A stretch of DNA of 24,034 nt, taken from JAWLEV01 sp041685915 (lineage in GTDB: Bacteria; Chloroflexota; Anaerolineae; UBA1429). Shown one piece after another: positions 1-6,868 of this stretch (the first letter of the stretch is position 1; the number at the start of each line of letters is the position of its first letter). Below the pieces are notes generated by a model that was given only the letters and a program-made list of their open reading frames with translations, was not told the DNA's origin and did not search any database. The translations under genes were made by a program, and so were the position numbers. Location of the stretch: assembly GCA_041685915.1 (NCBI GenBank), contig JAWLEV010000041.1, positions 1 to 24,034 of the forward strand, written 5' to 3'.

Positions 1-282
1 CCAAAAGGCTGTAGGCTCAGATGTCTCGCACTGGGCCACGATGACCTGCCCCTCCTGGAGATCGTCGATCAGCTCCATCTCCAACTGATAGGGCTTGTCC
101 GGTGGCTCGTCCACGGCCACAAGGTGGATGGTAACGGCTTCGCCCCACGTTCTCATGCAGGGGATCAAGGGGCGAATAGAGGGACACATGCACTGTTCCC
201 GAGCGCCCATGGCGTCCATGACGTCCATGAGGACGGCGGAATAGCATTTGGAAAGTCTCTGCTGATAGTCGAGGTATTTCAT
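1..282 (-). CDS. RraA-like family protein, N-terminal part (cut by window edge)
   Basis: The reading frame opens at an ATG (280-282) preceded by AAGGAG with a 5-nt spacer and stays open to position 1, so 94 residues are visible and the C-terminus lies outside the window. It begins MKYLDYQQRLSKCYSAVLMD and continues with MDAMGAREQ and IRPLIPCMRTWGEAVT. The pattern 'S-x-x-x-D-x-x-D-A-[ML]-G', then 'IRPL.P..R..G.A.T', is the N-terminal signature of the RraA/4-hydroxy-4-methyl-2-oxoglutarate-aldolase-like fold. The divalent-metal and substrate residues (G-x-x-x-G, R-x-x-D) should fall in the missing half. Members act as class II aldolases or oxaloacetate decarboxylases, or regulate RNase E in Enterobacteria; nothing here separates these. 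It is divergent from the nitroreductase gene. Confidence 0.72.
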   Translation of the reverse strand, partial: MKYLDYQQRLSKCYSAVLMDVMDAMGAREQCMCPSIRPLIPCMRTWGEAVTIHLVAVDEPPDKPYQLEMELIDDLQEGQVIVAQCETSEPTAFW

Positions 283-389
283 CTTTTCTCCTTGATTTCA
301 GTAATGACTCGATCCCAGAGGGGAGAATGGGATGCGCACATCATTATCCTGTAAACGCGATTTCTCTTGCCCAGGCCCCCAACGGACAT

Positions 390-418
390 TTGAGACTTTA
401 CCAAGAATCCGCTATAGT
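390..418 (+). promoter_or_regulatory. Sigma-70-type promoter for the nitroreductase gene
   Basis: TTGAGA (390-395), 17-bp spacer, TATAGT (413-418). Transcription should start near 425, giving a leader of about 100 nt. Confidence 0.5.
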
Positions 419-445
419 TGCAAGACGGTGGGCGTATGGGCATTG

Positions 446-481
446 CTAAACAACCTGGCCAGTTGGCCATCGCATGTTTAG
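446..481 (+). promoter_or_regulatory. Inverted repeat / leader stem-loop before the nitroreductase gene
   Basis: CTAAACA (446-452) and TGTTTAG (475-481) are perfect inverted repeats. Between them lie two copies of the self-complementary TGGCCA separated by GT. The element is downstream of the predicted start site, so it could be an operator dyad or a folded leader hairpin. I see no U-tract and no known riboswitch signature. Confidence 0.35.
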
Positions 482-523
482 GCCATTCCTACGCTTGTTC
501 CTGTGTATGTCATGGAGGGCATT

Positions 524-1045
524 TTGCAAACACTGACAATCGATAATCTATTCGCTCGTCGAAGCATCCGTCGGTATACAGGGCAGGAGGTCACCCCCGA
601 GGAGATAGAGGTGTTGTTAAGGGCCGCCATGGCCGCTCCCTCTGCGGGGAACCGCAAACCCTGGCATTTTGTGGTCGTCGATGAAAGAGAGATCCTTGGG
701 GCCCTGGCCGATGCACATCCCTATGCTCGAATGCTGCACGAGGCACCCGTGTGTGTCGTGCCCTGTGGCGAACCGGACCTGGGTGCATCCGGCAAGAAAG
801 GCTATTGGATACAAGATCTCTCTGCGGCCACGGAGAATATCCTTTTGGCGGCCGTTGGTCTGGGTCTGGGGGCTGTATGGTGTGGGGTATTCCCTGTTCA
901 GGAGAGAGTGAAGGCCACGCAGCGTATCCTGGGGCTTCCGGAACACATCGTCCCCCTGGCTTATATCGCTGTGGGGCACCCTGCAGAGAAAAAGCCCCCA
1001 CGAACACAATATGATGCGACCCGTGTGCATGTAAATGGCTGGTGA
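524..1045 (+). CDS. Nitroreductase family FMN-dependent oxidoreductase
   Basis: Predicted cytoplasmic flavoprotein of about 173 residues using NAD(P)H and FMN; the physiological substrate is unknown. The N-terminal ARRSIRRYTGQEVTPEEIEVL and APSAGNRKPWHFVVV segments are the FMN-phosphate and flavin-binding signature of compact nitroreductases. GLGLGAVWCGVFP is the second FMN-binding motif, and the C-terminal HPAEKKPPRTQYDATRVHVN is typical of the short clostridial/archaeal branch. The longest frame starts with GTG at 503, but a perfect GGAGGG (514-519) lies 4 nt before a TTG at 524, which puts the RRS motif at residue 12 as in relatives, so I prefer the TTG. It is convergent with the Gfo/Idh gene, 40 bp away. 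Confidence 0.85.
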   Translation: MQTLTIDNLFARRSIRRYTGQEVTPEEIEVLLRAAMAAPSAGNRKPWHFVVVDEREILGALADAHPYARMLHEAPVCVVPCGEPDLGASGKKGYWIQDLSAATENILLAAVGLGLGAVWCGVFPVQERVKATQRILGLPEHIVPLAYIAVGHPAEKKPPRTQYDATRVHVNGW

Positions 1046-1085
1046 GTGTGTGGGAGGCTTTTCTTGCCGCTCGTGGTCTGTTATC

Positions 1086-2252
1086 CTAGGAAACCTGGTT
1101 CGGCATGACGATGTCGCAGAAGCGGCGCGTCTCGGCGGATTCGCGGGCCCACAGGCAGGTCAGGGCGCTCAGGACGCCTGCCGATAGGGGGCTGCGAGAG
1201 GGGGTGCCGTCGCGCATGGCACGCAGAAAATCCAGACACAATTCTCTATCTCCGCCAAAGTGCGACATCCCGCTGCCGAACTCGATGGTCTCTGTTGTGG
1301 GAGAACGGTGCTTGTGGATGCGCACCACGTTCTCGTACCAGTCAAAGTGTATCGTGCCCTCGTAGCCATAGAGGCGAGCGCCGCGCCTGGCAGCGTCAAA
1401 GCGCGCGAAAAAGTTTTGGGTGTAGGAAGCCTGGGCTCCATCCTCGTATTCGATGATGCAGTTGCCCAGATCCTGGTTGCGGATGCCCTCTGAAAAGGAG
1501 CACATCCTTTCGGGATCCCAGGTTACCCTCTCGCCCTCGAATCCCTGATAAAAGAGGTTGAAGGGGCTTTCAGGACACGTCTCCCGCTCTCCGCAGTCGA
1601 CGCAACGCAGGTCAAAGGGCTTATCCCCGCCATAGACACGCTGTGCTTTTGTGGCAACGATGGTGACCGGACGTTGTGCCAGGAGACGGTTGATATAGTC
1701 CAGATCGTGGGTTGCCTTTTGGAGGAACAGCCCTCCCACCTGATCGTAATTACGATACCACCGATGATAGTACACGCCGCCATAGGGAACGTCGTTGAAG
1801 GCGACCACGTGTTCCACGGTACCGATGGTGTCTGCCTCGATGATCTCTTTTACCTTTTGCACGATGGGGGTGAGTCGCAGGGGAAAGGAGACCACCGTGG
1901 GCGCGCTGATGTTGGCAAAGGCGGTATCCAAGGCCTTTAGTTGTTCAAAGTTGATGGCCACGGGCTTTTCGAGAAACAGGGGCAGGTCGTATGCAGCCAC
2001 TTTGCAGGCCATTTCGCTGTGCAGGTGGCAGCGCGTGCCCACCATAACGCCGTCCAATGGGCTCTGGTCCAGCATGGCGTCCGCATCTCGATAGAATGTG
2101 GTTTCCTCTAAAAGGGGGTCGGAAGAGGCCTCGAGTTCATCGGCGCGCGGGTCTGCGATGGCTACCACGCGGTAGGGAATATCAAAAATGCCCAGCCGGC
2201 GGGCCATGTGAGATATCCGACGTCCATAGCCGATGATGCCAACATTGAGCAT
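1086..2252 (-). CDS. Gfo/Idh/MocA family oxidoreductase with a four-cysteine insertion
   Basis: 388-residue NAD(P)-dependent sugar or inositol-type dehydrogenase. The N-terminal Rossmann fold shows GIIGYGRR (residues 5-12), the family EKP motif is at 95-97, and K179 with H182 (KATHDLDY) fits the C-terminal catalytic region. The start has GAGGAGG 8 nt upstream. C217, C220, C226 and C251 form a CxxC-x5-C plus distal C arrangement that could bind a metal; this is absent from classical glucose-fructose oxidoreductase but I believe occurs in some Gfo/Idh subfamilies. It lies 38 bp downstream of serA on the same strand, so it is probably the last gene of the DUF1015-serA operon. The substrate cannot be read from sequence. 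Confidence 0.88.
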   Translation of the reverse strand: MLNVGIIGYGRRISHMARRLGIFDIPYRVVAIADPRADELEASSDPLLEETTFYRDADAMLDQSPLDGVMVGTRCHLHSEMACKVAAYDLPLFLEKPVAINFEQLKALDTAFANISAPTVVSFPLRLTPIVQKVKEIIEADTIGTVEHVVAFNDVPYGGVYYHRWYRNYDQVGGLFLQKATHDLDYINRLLAQRPVTIVATKAQRVYGGDKPFDLRCVDCGERETCPESPFNLFYQGFEGERVTWDPERMCSFSEGIRNQDLGNCIIEYEDGAQASYTQNFFARFDAARRGARLYGYEGTIHFDWYENVVRIHKHRSPTTETIEFGSGMSHFGGDRELCLDFLRAMRDGTPSRSPLSAGVLSALTCLWARESAETRRFCDIVMPNQVS

Positions 2253-2290
2253 GGATCTGTCCTCCTCAGGGGATAAAAGGCCTGCGGGTG

Positions 2291-3889
2291 TTACTCTTGG
2301 TTAGTCTGCAAAGGCTCGAGATTGACCATGCGCACACGGCAGACGTTAGGTACCTGAGCGAGCTCCTCGAGTACGTCGGGGCGTGCTTTTTCGTCCAGGC
2401 CCAGAATCATGATCGACGTGCCGCCTCGACTGGTGCGGCTCAGTTGTGCGAAGGATATATTGATGTTGTTTTCTCCCAGTATCTGCCCCATGGCGCCGAC
2501 GATACCCGGACGGTCGTGGTGCGAGTCGACGAGCATGTGTCCCTGGACGATGCATTCTAGCCGCTGTCCATCCAAGCTCACCAGATAGGGATTGTCCTGG
2601 AGTATGGTGCCTGCAATACTCCTTTCCCCTTCCTCTCCGTTCTCAAATCGGGCACGGAGGGCGCTTTGAAAGTGCTCACGTCGCCCCTGGCGCATCTCAG
2701 AGATCGTTATGCCGCGTTCCTCGGCCGCGTGGAGGGCGTTCACTATGTTGATGGGCTCTGTGCTTATGGGGGAGAGCAGGCCGGCCAGGAACGCCGAGGT
2801 CAGGATGCGGGTGTCATATTGACGCACCTTGCCCTCGTAGGTGAGTTCGATCTTGTTTGGAATTCTATTGTGCCACTGGATGAAAAAGCTTCCCAGACGT
2901 TCTGCCAGATCAGTATACGGCTGCAAGAACTCGGCGGCCTTGGGTGGAAGATAGGGCATGTTGACGGGAGTGGCAGGGATGTTGCCCTCCAGGACATCGA
3001 TGACCGTCTCGGCGATATCGAGGGCCACAGAATCCTGAGCCTCTGCCGTCGATCCACCCAGGTGGGGGGTGGCGATGAGGCGAGAGGACTTGAGGAGTTC
3101 ATTGTCCACAGCAGGTTCCTCTTCAAAGACGTCCAGTGCGGCTCCCGCAATGCGTTCCTCTTCCAGGGCGGTCCTGAGGGCCTGTTCATCCACGATGCCG
3201 CCACGTGCACAATTTATGATATAGGCTGAGGGCTTTAGCTTGGCCAGTTCCTCAGCGCCTATAATGCCCCGCGTTTCAGGTGTCAGAGGCGTATGGATGG
3301 AGACAAAGTCAGAGGTAGTCAGCAATTCTTCCAGTGGGACCAGGGAGGCACCACTGGATTCGGCGCGTTCCTCTGACGTGTAGGGGTCAAAGGTGATGAT
3401 GCGCATCTCCAGCGCCTTGGCTTTCGAGGCTACCAGGCTCCCGATACGTCCCAACCCTACCAGGCCCAGGGTCTTGCCCCGCACTTCGATGCCCTGCAGT
3501 TCTTTCTTTTCCCAGCGACCCGCTTTGAGGGAGGAGATGGCCGGATAAAGGCGACGGGCAAGGGCCAGCATGAGAGCGATGGTCTGTTCCGCCACGGCGT
3601 TCGAGTTGCCGGTGGGAGCGTTCACGACGGCGACACCTTCCTCGGTTGCCGCATCGACGTCGATATTGTCCACCCCTGTGCCGGCCCGTCCCACGACGCG
3701 CAGCCGCTTTGCGGCCGAGAGGATGTCGGATGTGACTTTGGTGCCGCTTCGCACGATAAGGGCGTCATATTGCTTGATGATATCCCGCAATTCGTCGTGA
3801 GAGAGATCATTGCGGACATCTACGTGGGCATATCGGTGCAGGCGTTCCAGACCCACCTGGCTGATGGGATCTGTGACGAGTATCTTCAT
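2291..3889 (-). CDS. serA: D-3-phosphoglycerate dehydrogenase (long, ACT-domain form)
   Basis: First step of serine biosynthesis: 3-phosphoglycerate plus NAD+ to 3-phosphohydroxypyruvate, in the cytoplasm. The start is the ATG at 3887-3889, with GGAGG 4 nt upstream; a longer frame from 3925 only adds the ribosome binding site region. The 532-residue protein has the catalytic/NAD domain with GLVGLGRIG (142-150), R239 in NCARGGIVD, the DVFEEEP motif near 263-269 and H286 in TPHLGGST. An allosteric-substrate-binding domain follows, then a C-terminal ACT domain (HHDRPGIVGAMGQILGENN). That is the long Bacillus/Mycobacterium layout, and ACT suggests serine feedback. It lies 32 bp after the DUF1015 gene. 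No serC or serB is in the window. Confidence 0.95.
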   Translation of the reverse strand: MKILVTDPISQVGLERLHRYAHVDVRNDLSHDELRDIIKQYDALIVRSGTKVTSDILSAAKRLRVVGRAGTGVDNIDVDAATEEGVAVVNAPTGNSNAVAEQTIALMLALARRLYPAISSLKAGRWEKKELQGIEVRGKTLGLVGLGRIGSLVASKAKALEMRIITFDPYTSEERAESSGASLVPLEELLTTSDFVSIHTPLTPETRGIIGAEELAKLKPSAYIINCARGGIVDEQALRTALEEERIAGAALDVFEEEPAVDNELLKSSRLIATPHLGGSTAEAQDSVALDIAETVIDVLEGNIPATPVNMPYLPPKAAEFLQPYTDLAERLGSFFIQWHNRIPNKIELTYEGKVRQYDTRILTSAFLAGLLSPISTEPINIVNALHAAEERGITISEMRQGRREHFQSALRARFENGEEGERSIAGTILQDNPYLVSLDGQRLECIVQGHMLVDSHHDRPGIVGAMGQILGENNINISFAQLSRTSRGGTSIMILGLDEKARPDVLEELAQVPNVCRVRMVNLEPLQTNQE

Positions 3890-3921
3890 GTGACCTCCTT
3901 GACTATCCTTTTCATACTCCA

Positions 3922-5199
3922 TCAATATAGGGGATTGAAGACCAGTCCCGTAAGTAATTTGGGGTAAAAATAGGTGCTCTTTTGTGGCATGCTCAGCCCG
4001 GCGTGTGCTACATCCCAGACACGCTTTACGGACGGAGGCCTGAGAATGAACGCTGCATCAGCCTCTCCCTCCTGAACAGCTTCACAGGCTCTGGGCTCGC
4101 TGGTGGTGTAGGTTACGCGCTCCGTGGTGGTCAGGACCTGCTGAGATATGCCAAAATGACGATGTAGGATAAGGTTCTGCAGTACGGACACATCCAATGT
4201 GGCGATCTTTTCTGGGATTTGCTCTTCAAAAGTCTTATGAATTTGCTGTTGAGAGCGTAATTCGAGGAGCCATTTCCCAGCTCCTTTGATGCAGGCGCCG
4301 ATGACGTTGGTATCCTTGGAATAGGCTGATATAGTCTCTGTGAGGGAGGCGTTGGGGGGCAAAGTGGTAAGAACAAAGTCCTTCTGTAGATGTCCTTTCA
4401 GTTCCTCCCAATCAAGATTTGCTTTTCCTTTGACCACGCGATGGGCGGGAAGAATGCGCAGCCCATCGTCCTCGACGGCCGTGAGATACATCAGCACATA
4501 GTCGTATGGTTTCGGGTTGCAGGACGTTCCCTCTTGGGCATGGCGCTCGCGCCTATATGTCAGAGCCGTCTCATAGCGATGGTGGCCATCCGCGATGACT
4601 ACATCTCGGGTTGTCATCCCCTGGGCCAGGGCCGCGAGGGCCTGAGGGTCCCGAATACGCCAAAAGATGTGACGCTCCTCCCCCTCCCCAAAGTCTATCA
4701 CTGGTTTCTGGGGAGGCTCGAGCCAAGCGAACAGTTCTTGCTGAGGGTCACGGTACATGCCAAAGATGGGGCTCAGGTTCATACGTGTGGCCCGCATAAG
4801 CCGCAGTCTGTCCTGTAGCGGTTCGGCGCGTGTGCGTTCGTGGGGATGGATACCTCCTCCCCACGCTTCCAGCCGCACGCGTCCCATAAAGCCCGTTCGA
4901 GTGTACGTTTCCCCGTCTCCCAGTGTAAAGTGTTGACGGTAGCCGTAGAGAAGGGGGACCTTATCCCTGGCAAGTATTCCCGTCTTTAGGAAACGTTGTA
5001 GTCTGTGTGCTGTCTTTGGGTACCAGTTGTCATCGCTCGATTTGGGCCTGAGGGTCAACTGTACCACATTGTGAGGATCCCGTTTCAGGTACCCTTTTCG
5101 TTCTTTCTCATCTATCACATCATAGGGAGGGGCATAGACGCCGGGTTTGGCATATGATGGAGTATAGAGTATACCCCGAAAAGGTAATAGTTGGACCAT
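3922..5199 (-). CDS. DUF1015 family protein, linked to serA
   Basis: 425 residues of the DUF1015 (COG4198-type) family, biochemical role not established to my knowledge. It begins LLPFRGILYT, then has APPYDVI (23-29), HPHERT (118-123), a Pro/Arg-rich LSPIFGMYRDP, and ADGHHRYETALTYRRER near 203-219. DUF1015 genes recur beside serine biosynthesis genes, and here it is the promoter-proximal gene of the serA operon. The DGHHR motif resembles the ParB/SerK-type serine kinase active site; that link is my inference from the motif alone. The start ATG (5197-5199) has GGGAG 4 nt upstream. Its leader carries an attenuator-like structure, so the whole operon may be controlled by premature termination. 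Confidence 0.88.
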   Translation of the reverse strand: MVQLLPFRGILYTPSYAKPGVYAPPYDVIDEKERKGYLKRDPHNVVQLTLRPKSSDDNWYPKTAHRLQRFLKTGILARDKVPLLYGYRQHFTLGDGETYTRTGFMGRVRLEAWGGGIHPHERTRAEPLQDRLRLMRATRMNLSPIFGMYRDPQQELFAWLEPPQKPVIDFGEGEERHIFWRIRDPQALAALAQGMTTRDVVIADGHHRYETALTYRRERHAQEGTSCNPKPYDYVLMYLTAVEDDGLRILPAHRVVKGKANLDWEELKGHLQKDFVLTTLPPNASLTETISAYSKDTNVIGACIKGAGKWLLELRSQQQIHKTFEEQIPEKIATLDVSVLQNLILHRHFGISQQVLTTTERVTYTTSEPRACEAVQEGEADAAFILRPPSVKRVWDVAHAGLSMPQKSTYFYPKLLTGLVFNPLY

Positions 5200-5221
5200 G
5201 TGTCTCCCGCGTATTCTTCAC

Positions 5222-5258
5222 AAGATAAAAGCCAGCTTTCTCCACAGAAAAAGCTGGC
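5222..5258 (-). terminator. Intrinsic terminator in the DUF1015-serA leader
   Basis: On the minus-strand RNA, GCCAGCTTT (5258-5250) pairs with AAAGCTGGC (5239-5231) around a 10-nt loop, followed directly by TTTTATCTT. It ends about 22 nt before the start codon of the first gene, so as a terminator it could only act as an attenuator of the operon behind it. Confidence 0.65.
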
Positions 5259-5335
5259 GCGTTTTGTATTCCTCTTTGACGCGCCTCCCGAAACAAATAT
5301 GCGCGTCGCCAGACCTGTGGTACAACATGACCACA
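5250..5335 (-). promoter_or_regulatory. Attenuator: mutually exclusive antiterminator stems
   Basis: In transcript order: a small hairpin TGTGGT/ACCACA (5335-5330 with 5321-5316); arm A GACGCGC (5307-5301); arm B GGCGCGTC (5285-5278); arm C ACGCGCC (5262-5256) continuing into the terminator. A pairs with B over 7 bp, B pairs equally with C over 7 bp, and C is also needed for the terminator stem. B:C therefore excludes both A:B and the terminator. In addition, the terminator loop contains CTGTGG, complementary to CCACAG in the first hairpin region. No T-box core motif and no metabolite riboswitch I know is visible, so the signal is unknown. Confidence 0.6.
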
Positions 5336-5380
5336 TCGTCGAGGATTTTTAATGAATCGTCTCATACTATGATATTCAGC

Positions 5381-5409
5381 ATTCTAGCACGGGTGCTGAT
5401 CCATGTCAA
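5381..5409 (-). promoter_or_regulatory. Promoter of the DUF1015-serA-Gfo operon
   Basis: TTGACA (5409-5404), 17-bp spacer, TAGAAT (5386-5381). Predicted start near 5374, giving a leader of about 175 nt that contains the complete attenuator structure. Confidence 0.7.
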
Positions 5410-5471
5410 AGCTTTCCATTTGCCGTCTCTGCCCATTTTGGGGACCGTGTTCTACCATCTAAAATCTAACC

Positions 5472-5482
5472 GTGGGACCCAC
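5472..5482. promoter_or_regulatory. Short palindrome between divergent promoters
   Basis: GTGGGACCCAC is a perfect 11-bp dyad centred on A, 10 bp upstream of the -35 of the PLP-enzyme gene. It could be an operator, but one copy of this size can occur by chance. Apart from the attenuator, two promoters and this dyad, I see nothing else in the 400-bp gap 5200-5601. Confidence 0.25.
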
Positions 5483-5492
5483 TAAACTGGCA

Positions 5493-5521
5493 TTTACAAC
5501 AGCATAGAAGAGGAATAATAT
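5493..5521 (+). promoter_or_regulatory. Promoter of the Cys/Met PLP enzyme gene
   Basis: TTTACA (5493-5498), 17-bp spacer, TAATAT (5516-5521). Predicted start near 5528, about 75 nt before the start codon. Confidence 0.6.
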
Positions 5522-5601
5522 AACGGGGCTGGGGGGCATGGGGAGATGTAGTCAAGTGTCTACAATGTTGTTTTGTTATCTTGTTGGAGGGTTGATCTGT
5601 T

Positions 5602-6801
5602 ATGATGAAATGGAAGAGTGTCTATACACAGGCTGTACATGCGGGAAGGGAACGACCGGTGCCAGACTTTAGCCCCGTCACGGCGCCCGTTTATCTGTCA
5701 GTCGCCTACATGTACGAGGACGTGAACGATCTGGAGGCGGTGTTCGACGGCAAGAAGGCGGGCTATGTCTACCGCCGGCATGGGAACCCTACGGTGCGAG
5801 CCTTTGAAGAGGCCGTGGCCACTCTTGCGGAGGGTGAAGATGCCGTGGCCTTTTCCTCGGGTATGGCGGCCATGCATGCCACCCTATTGGGGGCTGGGGT
5901 CAAACGCGGTAGCGCCATTGTGTCGGCCGGCGACGTCTATGGCGCTACCTATGCTCTGCAAAGAGATGTCCTCGCTTCGCTGGGCGTGAGGACGCGTTTT
6001 GTGGATGCTACGGATCTGGGCCAGGTTGCGAAAGTCCTTGATGAGGAGCGTCCTATGGCTTTGGTATGCGAAACGATATCCAATCCCCTGCTCAAGGTGG
6101 CCGATGTGCCCGCTCTGACGCGTTTGGCTCACAAAGTGGGGGCACAGCTTATCGTCGATAATACCTTTGCCAGTCCTTACCTGTTTTGCCCACTGGGTGA
6201 GGGGGTGGACTATGCGGTGCATTCCGCTACAAAGTATCTGGCTGGCCATGGTGATGTGATGGCGGGCGTGGTGGTCTGCTCGGAGGAACGGGCCAAGGAT
6301 TTACGCGAGCGTCAAAAGATGCTGGGTGCCAATCTGGGACCGGAACAGGCGTGGTTGGCTTTGCGGGGTATGCGGACACTGGCGCTTCGTATGCGACAGC
6401 AGTGCGTCAGCGCTCAGACCGTGGCCGAATGGTTGTCCGGTTGTGCCGCTGTGGCCGATGTCAACTATCCAGGATTGCCAAATCATCCACAGCATTCCGT
6501 GGCAGAAAGGCTTTTTCAGGGCAAGGGGTTTGGGGGTATGATCAGTTTTGATATACGCGGTGCCCATCAACCCGAAGTGTTTCGCTTCATGGAGGCTCTG
6601 AAACTCATATTGCCTGCCACGACGCTGGGAGATGTGTACACTCTGGTGCTCTATCCCGCTCACTCTTCCCATCGGGCGCTTTCGCCTGAGGAGCGTCGTC
6701 AGTTGGGCATCGGCGATGGGCTGGTGCGGTTGAGCGTGGGGATCGAGGAAGTGGGGGAAATCATCGCCGACCTGGGACAGGCTCTTTCCTTCACTGTCTA
6801 G
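5602..6801 (+). CDS. Trans-sulfuration PLP enzyme (cystathionine gamma-synthase / O-acetylhomoserine sulfhydrylase type)
   Basis: 399-residue fold-type I PLP enzyme of the Cys/Met metabolism family. Visible are YRRHGNPTVRAFEE (57-70), SSGMAAMHA (85-93) at the phosphate-binding loop, D186 in VDNTFASP, and the Schiff-base K211 in HSATKYLAGHGD. Family activities are gamma-replacement and elimination on homoserine esters, cystathionine or methionine. The VYGATYAL segment lacks the cysteine found in classical methionine gamma-lyase, which weakly favours a biosynthetic role. GGAGGG sits 10 nt before the ATG. Being divergent from serA, which feeds serine into cysteine and methionine synthesis, fits an amino-acid supply locus. 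A perfect hairpin follows the stop codon. Confidence 0.88.
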   Translation: MMKWKSVYTQAVHAGRERPVPDFSPVTAPVYLSVAYMYEDVNDLEAVFDGKKAGYVYRRHGNPTVRAFEEAVATLAEGEDAVAFSSGMAAMHATLLGAGVKRGSAIVSAGDVYGATYALQRDVLASLGVRTRFVDATDLGQVAKVLDEERPMALVCETISNPLLKVADVPALTRLAHKVGAQLIVDNTFASPYLFCPLGEGVDYAVHSATKYLAGHGDVMAGVVVCSEERAKDLRERQKMLGANLGPEQAWLALRGMRTLALRMRQQCVSAQTVAEWLSGCAAVADVNYPGLPNHPQHSVAERLFQGKGFGGMISFDIRGAHQPEVFRFMEALKLILPATTLGDVYTLVLYPAHSSHRALSPEERRQLGIGDGLVRLSVGIEEVGEIIADLGQALSFTV

Positions 6802-6810
6802 GAGGGGAGA

Positions 6811-6841
6811 GCATCACATAGACGAGGAGTCTATGTGATGC
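6811..6841. terminator. Perfect 13-bp hairpin between convergent genes
   Basis: GCATCACATAGAC (6811-6823) and GTCTATGTGATGC (6829-6841) pair perfectly around GAGGA. It starts 9 nt after the PLP-enzyme stop and 28 nt from the end of the convergent enolase-family gene. Neither strand has a good U-tract, so it may be a bidirectional hairpin terminator or an mRNA 3'-end stabiliser. Confidence 0.55.
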
Positions 6842-6868
6842 TGTACTCTGTGTTGAAAGGGGAAGGGG

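Noticed and set aside
5120..5365. Leader peptide frames ahead of DUF1015
   Set aside because: They run through the attenuator and into the DUF1015 gene in another frame, and none has a convincing ribosome binding site. The MWSCC start is kept only as a speculation in the finding.
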